DNA from: Streblospio benedicti
Taxonomy: Eukaryota; Annelida; Polychaeta; Spionida; Spionidae
Length of the DNA stretch: 64,000 bases
Assembly: GCA_019095985.1 (NCBI GenBank)
Contig: CM032666.1
Span: forward strand, 4,636,871-4,700,870
Reading direction: 5' to 3'
Part shown: piece by piece, positions 1 through 11,154 of the stretch
How positions within the stretch are numbered: the stretch's first letter is position 1
Layout: each line of letters opens with the position of its first letter
The notes under the pieces: model-generated
What the model saw: the letters and a program-made list of their open reading frames with translations, nothing else
Told to the model about the DNA's origin: nothing
The model's database searches: none
Made by a program: the position numbers and the translations under genes

Positions 1-3000
1 TGCTGTTTCTAACTCTGGTCACATGTCGACATGTGTATTAGGCATTACCTCTACAGGTGTGGCGTTATCAGTTATGCAATGTGGGACAACGATGTTTCCG
101 TCATCGTCAATTTCATATTCCTGTGGCAATGCTTTTTCCCCTATGCGCGCATGGCTTTAGACAATTTACATAAACGTTTTTCCGTACCATTTTTGTGGAA
201 TACAAGTATCTCAGCTTCACCAGAAGACCTCCCTTCTCAATATTATCAAAGGACCTTGGTACTTTGCTGATAACTTCGGGCTCATATCCACTTTAAACTG
301 CTCATTTCTAAAGATAACCCATTGTCACCTCCTGAAGAACCCACTACCCTGGGCATTTTGATAATAGCATGTTTTGTGTACCACGATCTTGCAACATCCA
401 TGTCTTTGCATGTTCATGAGCTGCACTCATCTTTTGTAACCATTGGGTGATACTAGTATCTTTATCTACTGTTTCTGTTTCTGTTTCTGTGTGTACTGTT
501 TCTGGGAATTTACTTAAATGGGCTGAACTTTTCGGTCCATAGCCGTACATCAAAAAAATGTGCACTATACATGTTTTTGTTATCAGAGTTCGGTGCTGTG
601 TTCAGCACGTGTGTCGCAAAAGTTGGCATAGTCATCCCAATCCAAATGATCATGTGCGTTCGTCAGTTTTGTAAGAGTTTTGTTAAAATGCTCGCACTTG
701 CCATTGCTCTGGCTGTGGTATGGTGATGTGTGTAGCCGTTCAATGCCGAACAGATGACATATGTTAGCAAAATAATTTGACAGATAAGTCTGGCCCTGTC
801 AGTCTGTAACAGTCTAGACGGGCCGCCGTAATGAAAAACAATCTTGTTTAAAAACGCATTTGATATGGTTTCAGCATCCATTTTTGGGATAGCTACGCCT
901 CACAATATCCTGTAAAACTACACAAAAACAATTATACATGCGTTGCCTCTCACTGACTTTGTAAAAGTACCAACCAACAATATCACTCAACCAGCAATCG
1001 TGCGAGTGAGTAATCTCACGTGGCTGCAAAGGAGCCTTAACTCTTTTTGATGGATCCTTAAAAACCTCGCATGTATCACATGAAGCTATGTAGTCTGAGA
1101 TCTTCTTGAACATGTCATGAAAGAAAATTCAGTTCTCATTTTAGCGTATGTCAGCGTGGTCCCTAGACACCTGCACTATCATGGCAGTACTTCAAAATGT
1201 TTGAAACTAAGCATTTCGGTATGACTAGCTGTGTATAGAAATTATAACCTAAGGAGAAACCCTTAAATGTCTGTATCCAGAGGTGATACAGTAATTGGTC
1301 AAGTACTATGTATTTGCTAGCTTCTAGTAAGACTATTTTTTTGCGTTCTTCTCGCTATCAGGCAACTGCCCTGTTTGACATTACTCATAGATGTATTTGA
1401 AACGGTCATCGATCTTGAGACCTATGTTCATTGAGACCTGTTCATTGAGATTATTGATGGCATCTTTTTGTGCTTCGATATTTGTGACACTGAAATCATT
1501 TTAAATCTACAGCTGTAGGTGCTGACTGTAAAGCTGCACACATTTCGTCATCCCCTGACTGAAACATGGTAGCATTTTCACTGGGTAATCTCGACAGTAT
1601 GTCTAGTATGCTATGTTTGGAACCCTTCTTGCAGATTATTTCAAAATCATCCATAGGCAATGTTTCCAACCAACGTGTAAGGTGACCACAGACTTCATCT
1701 TTCATTGAGAGAAGATGGCACAAAATTTGTGATCTGGGCATACGATAAACTTAGAAAAACGTAAATATGAGTCAAACTTCTTGCAAACCAAATACAACTG
1801 CAAGCAATTCCAAATGAGTCACCGAGTAACCCTATGGCTCTGTTTGCACCCTCCTGCTCGCATCACAGTGGAGTTGAAATCGTATGGTATAATCAGGAAA
1901 TGCTAGTATGGGTGGTAAATCAATTTAGATTTCAGAAGAAAAAGCCTCTTCTTGTTTGTCACCCCACGAAAATTCATCATTTTTTGCATAGCATCAAATT
2001 GAGAGGCGCTGCCACTTCTTGCCACTTTTATTCAACAAAACCTCTGATAAGTTTTCTATAGTAAACCAGCCAGTCCCAAGAACTATCTTGTTTGTGTGAC
2101 ACTTCCAGGTGACTTCCAGCTTATCATCACATGCAGTGATACCTGCTTTTGACACATTGTGACCAAGAAAAGTATTCTCGTAACACGCAAACTTGCATTT
2201 TGACGGTGTGAGGACTACACCTGAGTCCCTTAAGCATTGAAAAACGCATCTCAGATCAATCAGATGTTGATCCACGTCACTAGAATAACATATAATGTCA
2301 TCCAAATGTACAGTACAGCATATGCCAATCAAGTCGTTCATTACCAGATTGAGCTGGCGTTGAAAATTATTTGGGACACTTTTAATCCCATGGGTGAGAC
2401 TTTGTATCTGAAGACACCATCTTGTGTTACAAAAAGCTGTATAATCACGTGACTCTTCAACAATACCCATCTGATGAAATCCGCTCTGAAGGTTGAGACA
2501 TGAGAACACGGCTGCCCCATTTGCCCCAAAATTTGTTAATTCTTGATCGATCAATGGCAAAGGGTAACTATCATTTTGTATCATTTTTGTTCAATCATCT
2601 AAAATCAATGGAAATACGCGGTGAACCATCTTTCTTCTTCACAATCCCAACTGGTGCACCCCCACTCCGAGGTGAATTGTTCTATTATCCTCTGGTTTAA
2701 TATTTCATCCACAAAATCTTTATTATCACCCGCGTGTGTGGTGAAGTACAGTATGGGCGACAAGCATACGGTTTTTGAATTAGGGAAGCAATTTAATTTT
2801 GAGTGGGGGGAAATATCTGTATACCACCGACCCCTTTTGTTAGCAAACACATCTTTATTTCCTAATAAGACTCTTCTAATTTTGATTTATATTGTTTTGG
2901 CACGTCAGAATTGATGTTCATTATTGACAGAAATTCCGCATCAGTGTAATCATCAGCATTATCAATGTCATTTAGGTGTAACGCCCTGTCAACATTATCA

Positions 3001-4349
3001 CAAGTTCATTTCCTGCCTTCGCTAAATGCGGGTTTTAAATATCTGTGTCTGCCTGTCGTTCAGGCGTGGCGATATTATTCATTTCATTGTTAAAACCAAC
3101 GTGTTCATTCTCAAAACTTTCCAAATTTTCCTGTTCACTCTCCTCCCAAGCCTTCTAAAACCGTTTGTTCTTCATTTTTCATCATTAATGGGTTGACTTT
3201 TTAATGCCTCTATTATCATACAAGTTATCATCTATTGTTTGTTGTGCATTTTTATTCATCAATTCATGATTCCACTCCCATTTATGGTCATCATCAGGTG
3301 GTTGGAATCCCCACAAATCCACAAACCGAATCCTACTGATGGAATTTATTGTAATGATGTGCAATTTGCATTTCTGACTGCGCCTTCGATGGTTGTCACT
3401 TGGCTAGGGTTCGGGGCATCCCACTTAGGCTACTTTGTGTGTGGGGGATTCCTGTACTGTTTAGTTGCAACACTGCACTCTGAGCGCTCAGTTTCAGATG
3501 ACAACATCGGTGCATCCAGGTCCTCGACATGGGGTCAGATCGCAGATCCAAATCTGCTACTTGGATTTTCATCGCTGAAGACAGCTCAGGAGAATATGTC
3601 ATATCTCCAGACTGGCCTTGTTTATAGCTAAATTGATGCAATAAGTCTGATTTGCCCCACCAATCGGTATTGTACCAAACCCCTCTGATAATATTGCCAG
3701 CGTTGAGCATAGAGTCTCTGCCAGAATCATTACGGACGAGGAAAATTTTCAAATAATAAAATCCGTATTCCATCTCAATATTCATGAGGCTATCAACAGC
3801 GTATACATCCTCGCAGTATCCCGTAACGGCTGCCCAATCATTGCTACCATAGTGATAACACGAAATTCTACAGCATGCAGGAATTTCAGAATATGGAGCA
3901 AGTCGGACATCTTTATTCAGCGTGACAGCTACGTGGAGATCGCACTCACTGATAGTGTCCTCCCCTTAAGGTCAATTATACCATTATATTGTCGTAAGAA
4001 TACCAACCCTAATGTTATATCAAAACATAAATTTCCAGCTACATGAAATCCCACTTCCAATTCCTCTTCATCAATTAACACAGGCAATTTCACCATGCCT
4101 TTTGACCATGACAAATCTCTGGTTGCAGAGACGATTGACTTTGAAACTTGTAATTTAAACGTGACAGTATTTTGCTAAGCACTTTATCGCTCAAATAATT
4201 TGAAGAAGCACCCCTTGTCAGGAGTCACTTCAGCCTCACCCCTTGTAACGAGATGACAATATAATTCCTGTCATCAACAAAAAAACAAGTGTGTTTTTTT
4301 GAATTGCGTGGACGAGTCCTGCAACTCAGAGCTGACAGTAGTAAAGAAG
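1..4349 (-). mobile_element. Ty3/Gypsy LTR retrotransposon fossil (pol region)
   Basis: Minus-strand fragments appear in the Gypsy order. A protease tail (about 4114-3929) has the 'LxFLRQYNGIIDLKGRTL' type of motif. A reverse transcriptase (about 2850-1994) has 'YPLPLID', a 'LNLQSGFHQM' segment and the 'HLDDIICYS' active-site region. An RNase H tail (about 1740-1500) reads 'HSILDILSRLP'. An integrase zinc-binding and core region (about 1113-600) has 'CDTCEVFKD' and an 'HHTTAR' motif. No LTR is visible; the left part runs off the window. The element is old and carries well over ten breaks. Its gag side seems to resume beyond element A, at 11889. Family call is secure; the sub-clade was not determined. 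Confidence 0.85.
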
Positions 4350-4670
4350 AAATATAAGTAAAAAGCAATTAAGGGGTTATAGGAAAAAGCCATTAATCAT
4401 TTCCAGCATTCCTCGTTGACAGCTCGAGCTATAGGAAAAAGTCATTAATCATCCAGCTCAGTTGACAGCTAAGGGTCACGGTCAGCTGCCAGCTGCCAGC
4501 CAGTGGCGGTCAGCGGTCAGGCGCTTCGCCCAGCTCGGCTTCGAGGGATTAGACTAGCGACCATGGGTGGCGATCTCGACACGCTTAATCACGACCGCCT
4601 CATAAAGTCATGGTGGAATATCGGCGTGACCGCGTGTTAAATCATACCGCCACACGGGCACCAGCGCATT
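4350..4670 (+). repeat. Left terminal inverted repeat of element A
   Basis: The sequence matches the reverse complement of 11650-11888. Shared blocks include the outermost 'AATTAAGGGGTTATAGGA', two copies of a 'CATTAATCA' box, 'GTCAGCTGCCAGC' and 'GGGATTAGACT'. The first 100 bp are nearly identical. Similarity fades through small indels toward 4670. Confidence 0.8.
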
Positions 4671-5479
4671 TGGAATATTGAAGCCCACATCCGAGCATTA
4701 AAGTGTTGGCTCCGGGGCTACCGCCACACGGGCACCCGCATTTAAAGTATTGGCCCATCATGATTTGAACAAAAAGGTTTGTCACCCCCACGGATATTGA
4801 CGGACAACCACACATTAGCGCACAAAACTTGTAAAAAAACCACATCGCATAAGTCTACAAATTTTCTCCCGTTTACATCTATGACGGACAATATGCACAC
4901 ATTCGACGCATATTCATGTTGTAAAAACGGGCTTCAATAAGTGGATTTTAAATTTATTCCTACGATTTTACATCTATGTAAGTAAACAAAAGTATACTCT
5001 GTATTATTGCAATTTCTGGAATCTAAACATGTGAACCTATTATATTAGTTTTTCAAATGTATTCCTTTGATTTTATAATGTATTCAATGAAATAGATAAT
5101 CTATATTTGATGTTTTGTTAAGTTTCTGGAATCTTGAACCTATGTGTGGCAGCAATCTACATTCAAGTTTCCAGTAAGTGTTTATTATTTGGTTAGGTCA
5201 CTGTATCCGCTCTCCCTATCATCCTCCCATCCCCCCCATGACAGCTGGTTGACAGCTGGCCCAACGCATCACCGATAAGGCGAAGCCGTAAATCATCCCC
5301 CCAATGACAGCCGGTCAGCTCAGCGGGGGCGCTAATCAGTGAATGGCCTTTTTGACGGCTCAAGCTATTAATCCCAAGTGAATGGCCTTTTGACAGCTGG
5401 TCACTAGTCACCTCCCGCATAAGGTAGAAGTAAGTAAATCCCTAAGTCCTTGTTTCATGTACAGCGTTCAATGACCGCT
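4671..5479. repeat. Subterminal repeats of element A
   Basis: No ORF is seen. The stretch holds duplicated words: 'ACCGCCACACGGGCAC' at about 4648 and again at 4720, and 'GACAGCTGGTTGACAGCTGG' near 5240. The related stretch in element B is 12600-13320, with the same order but many small indels. Confidence 0.6.
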
Positions 5480-6245
5480 GGTCATTTTTAGAGAAGTGGT
5501 GTTTAAGATTTCACCTCCAGTCGGGCTAAGCTTATGAAATCTCGCTAGAACATTGGGGAAGCCTCTATAGCCTTGATGATAATCCATTCGCCAACAATTT
5601 TATTCTAATTCTCCCATTTTTCATGTACAGCGTTCTTATAATGCCACGGTTAAATACGTAGTGCTAGAAAAATGGTCTTACTATAGAGGTGGTCATTTAG
5701 AAGTGGTGTTTTAGATTTGCGTTGATATCATTTTACAGCAGTATTCCGGGCTAAACTTACTTAACGAGAAATCTCTCTGATTGAACATTAACGCACAAAA
5801 TGGAAGCCTCTATTGGGGGGGTATATAGCCTTGATGATAATCCATTGCCAACAATTTTATTCTAAGTCACCATTTTCATAGCCTGGCGTTCTTATAATGC
5901 CACGGTTAAATACATTGGTGCTAGAAAAGATGGTCTTACTATAGAGGTGGTCATTTTAGAGAAGTGGTGTTTTAAGATTTGCGTTGATATCATTTTTACA
6001 GCAGTATTCGCTAAACTTAACGAGAAATCTCTCTGATTGAACATTAACTTGCACAAAATGGAAGCCTCTATTGAGGGGTATATAGCCTTGATGATAATCC
6101 ATTCCAACAATTTTATTCCCTAAGTCACCATTTTCATGTACAGCGTTCTTATAATGCCACGGTTAAATACGTGGTGCTAGAAAAGATGGTCTTACTATAG
6201 AGGTGGTCATTTTAGAGAAGTGGTGTTTTAAGATTTGCGTTGATA
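5480..6245 (+). repeat. Tandem repeat, about 258-bp unit, element A
   Basis: The word 'CTTGATGATAATCCATT' recurs at 5572, 5830 and 6087. Each unit also contains 'CCACGGTTAAATAC' and 'GGTCTTACTATAGAGGTGG'. The first unit is the most degraded. The short ORFs that read across it are repeat translations and not genes. Confidence 0.85.
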
Positions 6246-6442
6246 TTGTATTCGGGTTTTCATTTGTGCCTTAAGAATTATTGACTTATCTATGTATGTC
6301 AATCAGATTATTTCAATCAGTGATTTACATGTCTTTTAAATGCATTAATTCATTAGCAGACATCTTACTATAGAATTGGAAGACAGTGGTTTTGATTTAC
6401 AATGAATATAATTCAATGTACAAGATTAGTACAGTTCGATTA

Positions 6443-6589
6443 CAGTAGAACCTTTTTCCAATTATGTCCAACTCTCTAATTAGACTGTTTGATTTGCAGT
6501 CATTAAAGAGCTGGACGGTCAACACACTCTCCATAAAGAGACCACCAATAAATTAAGATAGTTTGGTGGTCATAATATTTGTTCTACTG
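6443..6589. mobile_element. Short MITE with CAGTAGAAC ends (Tc1/pogo-like) inside element A
   Basis: Perfect 9-bp inverted ends, CAGTAGAAC and GTTCTACTG, are flanked by TA on both sides, as expected for a TA-targeting Tc1/mariner/pogo-type element. The 147-bp interior has no ORF. The same insertion is present at the matching place in element B, so it predates their separation. From 6590 to 7348 I see no gene. That stretch is almost identical to 14382-15084. Confidence 0.65.
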
Positions 6590-7348
6590 TATTCTATCAA
6601 TGATAGAAAAATATGAGCTATTTGAAATAAGTTTACGAGTATTCTGGCACACACACGCCACCCCAATTGGTCTCTTTTAGCATGCGCGGAATCATAGTCT
6701 GCATGGGTTCTGATGTTTTAGGCGAGGGAGCTGGATAAAACAAGTTTCAACCGCGCCAGTTCCAGAATTTGCACAGTTTTAACATATTGAAATGAGCCGG
6801 ATTGTCTAAAAAAAGCCTCCCCTTAGAACAGGGTAGAAGACCCTCTGCCCCGCCTCGTTGGTGAGGGGGTGCTAGATGGGTTACACCTAATCCCGCGCAA
6901 GATAGTGTGTTTGGTTGGGGAAGTGCGTGTAGTTTTATTTTTGTGAGAAACGCTTATTAAATAGTACACAGAAGGCAGTGATGATAACGAGGCTTCATTT
7001 TACCAATCTTTTATTTTCCACACACAAATATATACTTTTTTACAGAGTACTGGAGAAGACATCATTTTCTAAACTCTACACAGTAAAACCGCATCAGAGT
7101 ACCGCAAAAAGACATAGAGTAATGGCTAGATACTTTACAGAAGATATTCTTTAAACTTTACACATATATATACACGCAGTAAAAAATACATGATGGATGT
7201 ACATTTATTCAACACACGCTGATACATATATACTGTTTTATGACTTTGTCCACTTTGATCGTAGTCCATCTTCTTCTTGTAGTGAGCTATCCAATCTTCA
7301 ACGATAGGTACCTTCTCTCACCGCGCGCTCCGTCGGTGCTCGTCATCG

Positions 7349-7798
7349 TCAACTCCAGCACTCATGGCGCACTCGCGATATGGAGGCGAGGCTTTCGTTG
7401 TCGGGGCGGATAACCTCAGTCGTATAGCGTTGAGCACGGGCTGGTTGACTTTTATCGGGTAAATATGCCGAAACGCGATGTGCTTCCTCTCGAAAGTTCT
7501 GTCCGCTACCTTGTCGACCCGCGTTGCTCCAGGGTACCTCTCTCAGAAATTGAGAGATGCTGCCATTTAAAATGACTGAGCCCACGCAGTCGGCGCTGAT
7601 ATGGATTAAAGGCGTGTCTGATCCGTTGTGATTTATGACGACCTCCAGGAGTGACAGGTAGGCTTCTTCGCAATCTATTGTCTTGGGCAGTTGTACGATC
7701 AGTTCTTGAGGCGTTTGAACGCCCGGCTGCTGGCTGTCGGCATAGATGATCATCGCGGGCCTGTGAGTTGGGTGAATGGAATCCATGGAGTAAAACAT
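7349..7798 (-). pseudogene. Fossil small jelly-roll (penton/minor-capsid-like) gene of element A
   Basis: The 149-residue reading frame begins MFYSMDSIHP and contains 'QELIVQLPKTIDCEEAYLSL', followed by an 'ILNGSISQFLREVP' segment. This resembles the beginning and middle of the short single-jelly-roll proteins of Polintons and adintoviruses, which typically read 'LPKPIDLxGxWEVGLxEI' and then 'LLRxVPV'. The family call comes from remembered family patterns and not from a search. In that family the protein would sit at capsid vertices. The 3' portion departs from the pattern, so the gene counts as broken, with a small number of breaks. A more weathered copy lies in element B (15085-15580). Confidence 0.55.
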
Positions 7799-8034
7799 TT
7801 TTATGGTAATCCGGTGTAACCACGGCGGCGCTTTTTATGCTCTCCATCAGTTGTTGGCAACATTTTTGAACGAGACGCCCCTCTCTTGCGACCCGCCCAC
7901 GTCGCAAAAGAATACCCCACCCCCGCCGACGATAGCGTATCCGTCGTCGTTTTCGCGCGCGACGTCGCGAAAACCGTCACGTGTAGAGAGAAAGTCGGGG
8001 ACGCGTTTTTGAAAAACGGGACGCGTTTATCCGA

Positions 8035-8278
8035 CGTCGTACGCGAAAATGACGGGATCCAATAGTAATTTATACTAATTTTTTGCGGGGGTTTTCGGCC
8101 GAAGGAGCGAGAAATGACGCGCTTTTTTCGAGAAAAGTGACGCCCGTTTTCGAAAACGGGCCTACCGTTTCGGCGTATCGACGCGAAAAACCGTCCCCAT
8201 TTTTGCGACTTTTTCTCGAAAAGACGCGCAAAAAATTGGTATGAATTACTATTGGTTCGCGTCATTTTTGAGGCGTAA
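8035..8278. repeat. Foldback region with nested palindromes between the capsid-type genes
   Basis: The inverted arms 'CCAATAGTAATTTATAC' (8059 on) and its near-exact reverse complement (ending 8256) extend outward through an 'AAAATGACG' box to about 45 bp each. Inside lies an 18-bp perfect palindrome centred on CGTTTTCGAAAACG, and several 'TGACGCG' or 'TGACGCC' boxes. Reading frames through it have no recognisable protein character. The same structure occurs in element B. Confidence 0.75.
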
Positions 8279-8344
8279 GCGTAAACGAGAGACGCCCGTT
8301 TTCGACATCGTAGCGTAAAAGACCTCCCGTTTTTCGGCGGACAC

Positions 8345-8575
8345 CTACCAAAACAGCGTCACTCGTAGGACGAAAGTGGGAAAAAAGACGTTTTTTTCTT
8401 CTAACGGCGTCCCGCGCTCTCTAAGACTCGCGGGAAGAGCCTCGATGACGCCGTCGGCCGTCAGGGGTGACTGGTCCTGAGACGGTGTCGGGCGGTGGGC
8501 GCGCTTCTCCGTCAGCTGCGCGTACATCTCCTCGGGAACCATGACGAACCCGTCTAGATGCTTCAGAGCCATCAC
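8345..8575 (-). CDS. Small ORF following the pX-like gene (unknown function)
   Basis: The 76-residue frame reads MMALKHLDGFVMVPEEMYAQL near its start. Its ATG overlaps the end of the pX-like gene by four bases, a compact arrangement typical of virus-like elements. A hydrophobic 'VMVPEEMY' segment at the start resembles small proteins I associate with pX neighbours in related elements, but this is from memory only. The C-terminal part is low in recognisable character. A weathered counterpart lies at 16133-16330. Confidence 0.4.
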   Translation of the reverse strand: MMALKHLDGFVMVPEEMYAQLTEKRAHRPTPSQDQSPLTADGVIEALPASLRERGTPLEEKNVFFPTFVLRVTLFW

Positions 8576-8886
8576 GCTATACGGGATCTCGCCGCTTCGC
8601 AGAGGGCTTCGACCAAGGGTCGTGTCAGTAGCTTTCTACGCTCGAGGACGGAGGCTGACTTGCCGGACAGACGTCTAAGAGCTGTCACCTTTCTGCGTAA
8701 GTAAGGCTTTAAACGCGCCGGTACCGGGAGGCGTTTAGCTAGAATGTTCAGAGCTATCTCGCACAGAGCCATGATCTCGCCTTTATGAGCGTGCTTCAGG
8801 AGGCTGTCGCGCTGCCTCTGAGCTCGACGTCCGCTGTCCCTCGGGACGTCTTTCAGAAACATTCTAAGAAAGCGCGTGGGCGGCAA
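8572..8886 (-). CDS. pX-like basic core protein of element A (fossil virus-like gene)
   Basis: The frame has 104 residues and is strongly basic. The core 'IMALCEIALNILAKRLPV', followed by 'LRRKVTALRRLSGKSASVL' and 'ERRKLL', matches the pattern of the adenovirus-pX-like proteins of adintoviruses and Polintons ('CECALNVLxGNVPLxxxxKRKLRRHKKxLRxLxxK'). In adenoviruses pX is a small DNA-condensing core protein, so a DNA-binding virion role is inferred. The frame is open here. The hydrophobic, glycine-rich tail often seen in relatives is not evident. The counterpart in element B is broken. Confidence 0.6.
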   Translation of the reverse strand: MPPTRFLRMFLKDVPRDSGRRAQRQRDSLLKHAHKGEIMALCEIALNILAKRLPVPARLKPYLRRKVTALRRLSGKSASVLERRKLLTRPLVEALCEAARSRIA

Positions 8887-9179
8887 GAGCCATCTCTCTC
8901 TCTCTCTCTCACCTCGCTGGTTCTTTTTTTTATGACTTCAAGGCGTAGACCCGCGTCGGCTCAGGTCGATAACGATGTAGGGGTACTTCGCGCTCTTGGT
9001 CACGGCTTTCATGAGGTCCGGCAGGAGTTGAGGTTTGCCGGAAGGGGCCGAAGCTGCGGCGTTCGTCGGGAGGCGTCAAGACGATGGCGAGCCCGAGGAG
9101 GGGAGAGGCAGGCGACGTCGGCGGTCAACGAGGAAGTTGACGTATGACGAACACTTCCGGCAGGATGAGACGGAGTAGA

Positions 9180-10150
9180 TTCCCCCCGAGGCTTTGAAAA
9201 AAGCGTTGGGGTTTTTTTCTCTCTGCCTTAGACAGTTATTTTTTGATTCTGTTAAGTTTATATGTATTAATGATATGTGACGAACGTGCCATATTTTTTT
9301 AAAGGATATACCCCAGGCGGTGTTATCTCTTAGGTTTTTTGATTCTTAGCTTTTGATTCTGTTAAGTATATGTATTACGTTGTTAAGTTTAGTCGACTGG
9401 TGTAAAAAAATGAAATGTGACGGGTGCTACGTTTATTACGTTTTGTCGCTAAGAACCCCCGTCTCAGAGAGAGATTTATTTGTTAAGTTTTGTACTGGTT
9501 AAAAAAAATGATATTTGATCGACTGGTGCTAAGTTTATGTATACAATATATATATAAAAGGCGGTGTGGGCCTTATTTTTTTTTTTGATTCTTAGCTTTT
9601 GATTCTGTTAAGTATATGTATTACGTTGTTAAGTTTAGTCGACTGGTGTAAAAAAAAAATGAAATGTGGTGGGTGCTACGTTTTATGTATACGTGTATAT
9701 ATATCTATCTCAGACGGTGACCGTCTTAGTTTTATCGTTTTCTTAGGTTTTTGACCCCCGAGGCTTTGAAAAAAGCGTGTTTTTTTTTTCTCTCTCTCTT
9801 AGACAGCGTATTTTTAAAAAAGACTTTTTTTCCACGTAGTTTGATACCTCTGCGGTTTAAGAGAGAGACTGTTAAGTTTTTAGTCGACTGGTGCGTAAAA
9901 AATGAAACGGGTGTGCTACGTTTTATGTATACGTGTATATATATATCTATCTCAGACGGTGACCGTCTTAGTTTTATCGTTTTCTTAGTTTTTTTTTTAT
10001 TCCTTTAACGCATTTATTTGTTAAGTTTTTTAGTCGACTGATGCGCAAAAAATGAAACGGGTGTGCTACGTTTTATGTATACGTGTATATATATATATAT
10101 CTCAGACGGTGACCGTCTTAGTTTTATCGTTTTCTTAGGTTTTTGATTCT
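9180..10150 (+). repeat. T-rich direct-repeat array of element A
   Basis: Three alternating modules recur. (1) 'GAGGCTTTGAAAAAAGCG' is followed by a T-rich/CTCTCT run ending in TTAGACAG (about 9190 and 9755). (2) 'TTAAGTTTTTAGTCGACTGG' (and variants) is followed by 'AAAAAATGAAACGGG'. (3) 'TTTTATGTATACGTGTATAT' leads into the palindromic word CAGACGGTGACCGTCTTAG (at 9711, 9953 and 10103). No coding sequence is seen. The array is shared with element B. Confidence 0.75.
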
Positions 10151-10830
10151 GTAAGGTATATTTCACTCTAGTCCGAGAACGCTTTCGTAAAGATGAAAGC
10201 GGGGTAAACGGTTGACAGCTGTCTCAATTTTCTGTGATGTAAAGTAGGCGGGGGCCGCCTTGTTTTCAGAATGCCTAAAGATTGTCGAGTGGGCAGTAAT
10301 TAGCGTAAACGCGTGCCAGCTGTCTCCGATGGCGCTCGACTGAGTCGAGTGGGTGATGTCTGCCTCGTAGAGCGATTAGCCCCCGAGTTGAGACATTTGA
10401 TAGAGGTATATTTTTAGACGTATTTTTTAGAGCGCTAAGTTTTACGCGCTGTTCTTTTTTAAAAAAAAAACGTAGATGGAAGGTTAAGTTTGCGCTTTTT
10501 ATAGAGATTCGTTTTTTTTCTAAAGAGATTTCTAATAAAAACTGTAAAAGAGCGTTTTCTTATTCTTTGGGAAGGTAAAGACCTATATAGAACCGGGTTA
10601 TAAGAGACGAATAAAAACAAAAGCCCTCCCCGCCTTAATTTTAAAAAACGAATAAAAGCCCCTCCCGCCTTAATTTTAATTAGTCCCTAGTTAAACGAGT
10701 GAGCGACCATCCCTCTCCGCACCGCTGACTAACTAATGATACCTATAAATCCGCGGGCTAGCCGGCGAGTGGCCGGCGGTTGTCGGTGATTAATGGCTTT
10801 TTCCTATAGCTCCCTCGCTCACCTGGTCCC
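10151..10830 (+). repeat. Non-coding spacer with AATAAA-containing short repeats, element A
   Basis: No gene is seen. Near 10605-10690 a word of the type 'GACGAATAAAAACAAAAGCC', ending 'CCCGCCTTAATTTTAA', occurs twice. Element B has three copies (18205-18390). Each copy carries AATAAA on the plus strand. A polyadenylation role is possible but unproven. Confidence 0.5.
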
Positions 10831-11105
10831 CCAGATCCGCGGGCGTTTTTGATGTAGGAAGCCGTTTAAATAGCTCGATTTTAAGCGCCACTCTTCTTTC
10901 TATTGATTTCTCGGCGTAGGCACTCGAGGGCCTCGTGGCTGGGTTCTTACGGCGCGCGCGTGTAAGAGAGACCAGATCCGCGGGGCGTTTTTGATGTAGG
11001 GGGCCGTTTAAATAGCTCGATTTTAAGCGCCACTCTTCTTTCTATTGATCTCTCTCGGCGTAGGCGCTCGATGGGACTCGTGGCTGGGTTCTTACGGCGC
11101 GCGCG
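10831..11105 (+). promoter_or_regulatory. Duplicated TATA-like module (putative promoter), element A
   Basis: Two direct copies of about 140 bp each contain 'GCGTTTTTGATGTAGG', then GCCGTTTAAATAGC (TTTAAATA at 10865 and 11007). About 20 bp further each has a pyrimidine-rich 'CACTCTTCTTTCTATTGA' and a GC-rich 'CTGGGTTCTTACGGCGCGCG'. TATA-like box, pyrimidine-rich start region and a downstream ORF (11155) are compatible with a promoter. This is inferred from layout only. Confidence 0.4.
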
Positions 11106-11154
11106 ACAGCTGCGCCGGGGTGTATCCTTCATTCGACTTCGTCGAAGAGTAAAG

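Noticed and set aside
7506-7907. 133-residue minus-strand frame overlapping the minor-capsid-like gene
   Set aside because: It is a shadow frame of the minor-capsid-like gene, rich in Arg/Ser/Pro without family resemblance.
7801-8265. 154-residue minus-strand Arg/Phe-rich ORF between the two capsid-type genes
   Set aside because: It reads through the foldback palindromes. The composition follows the DNA repeats, and the frame is not kept in element B.
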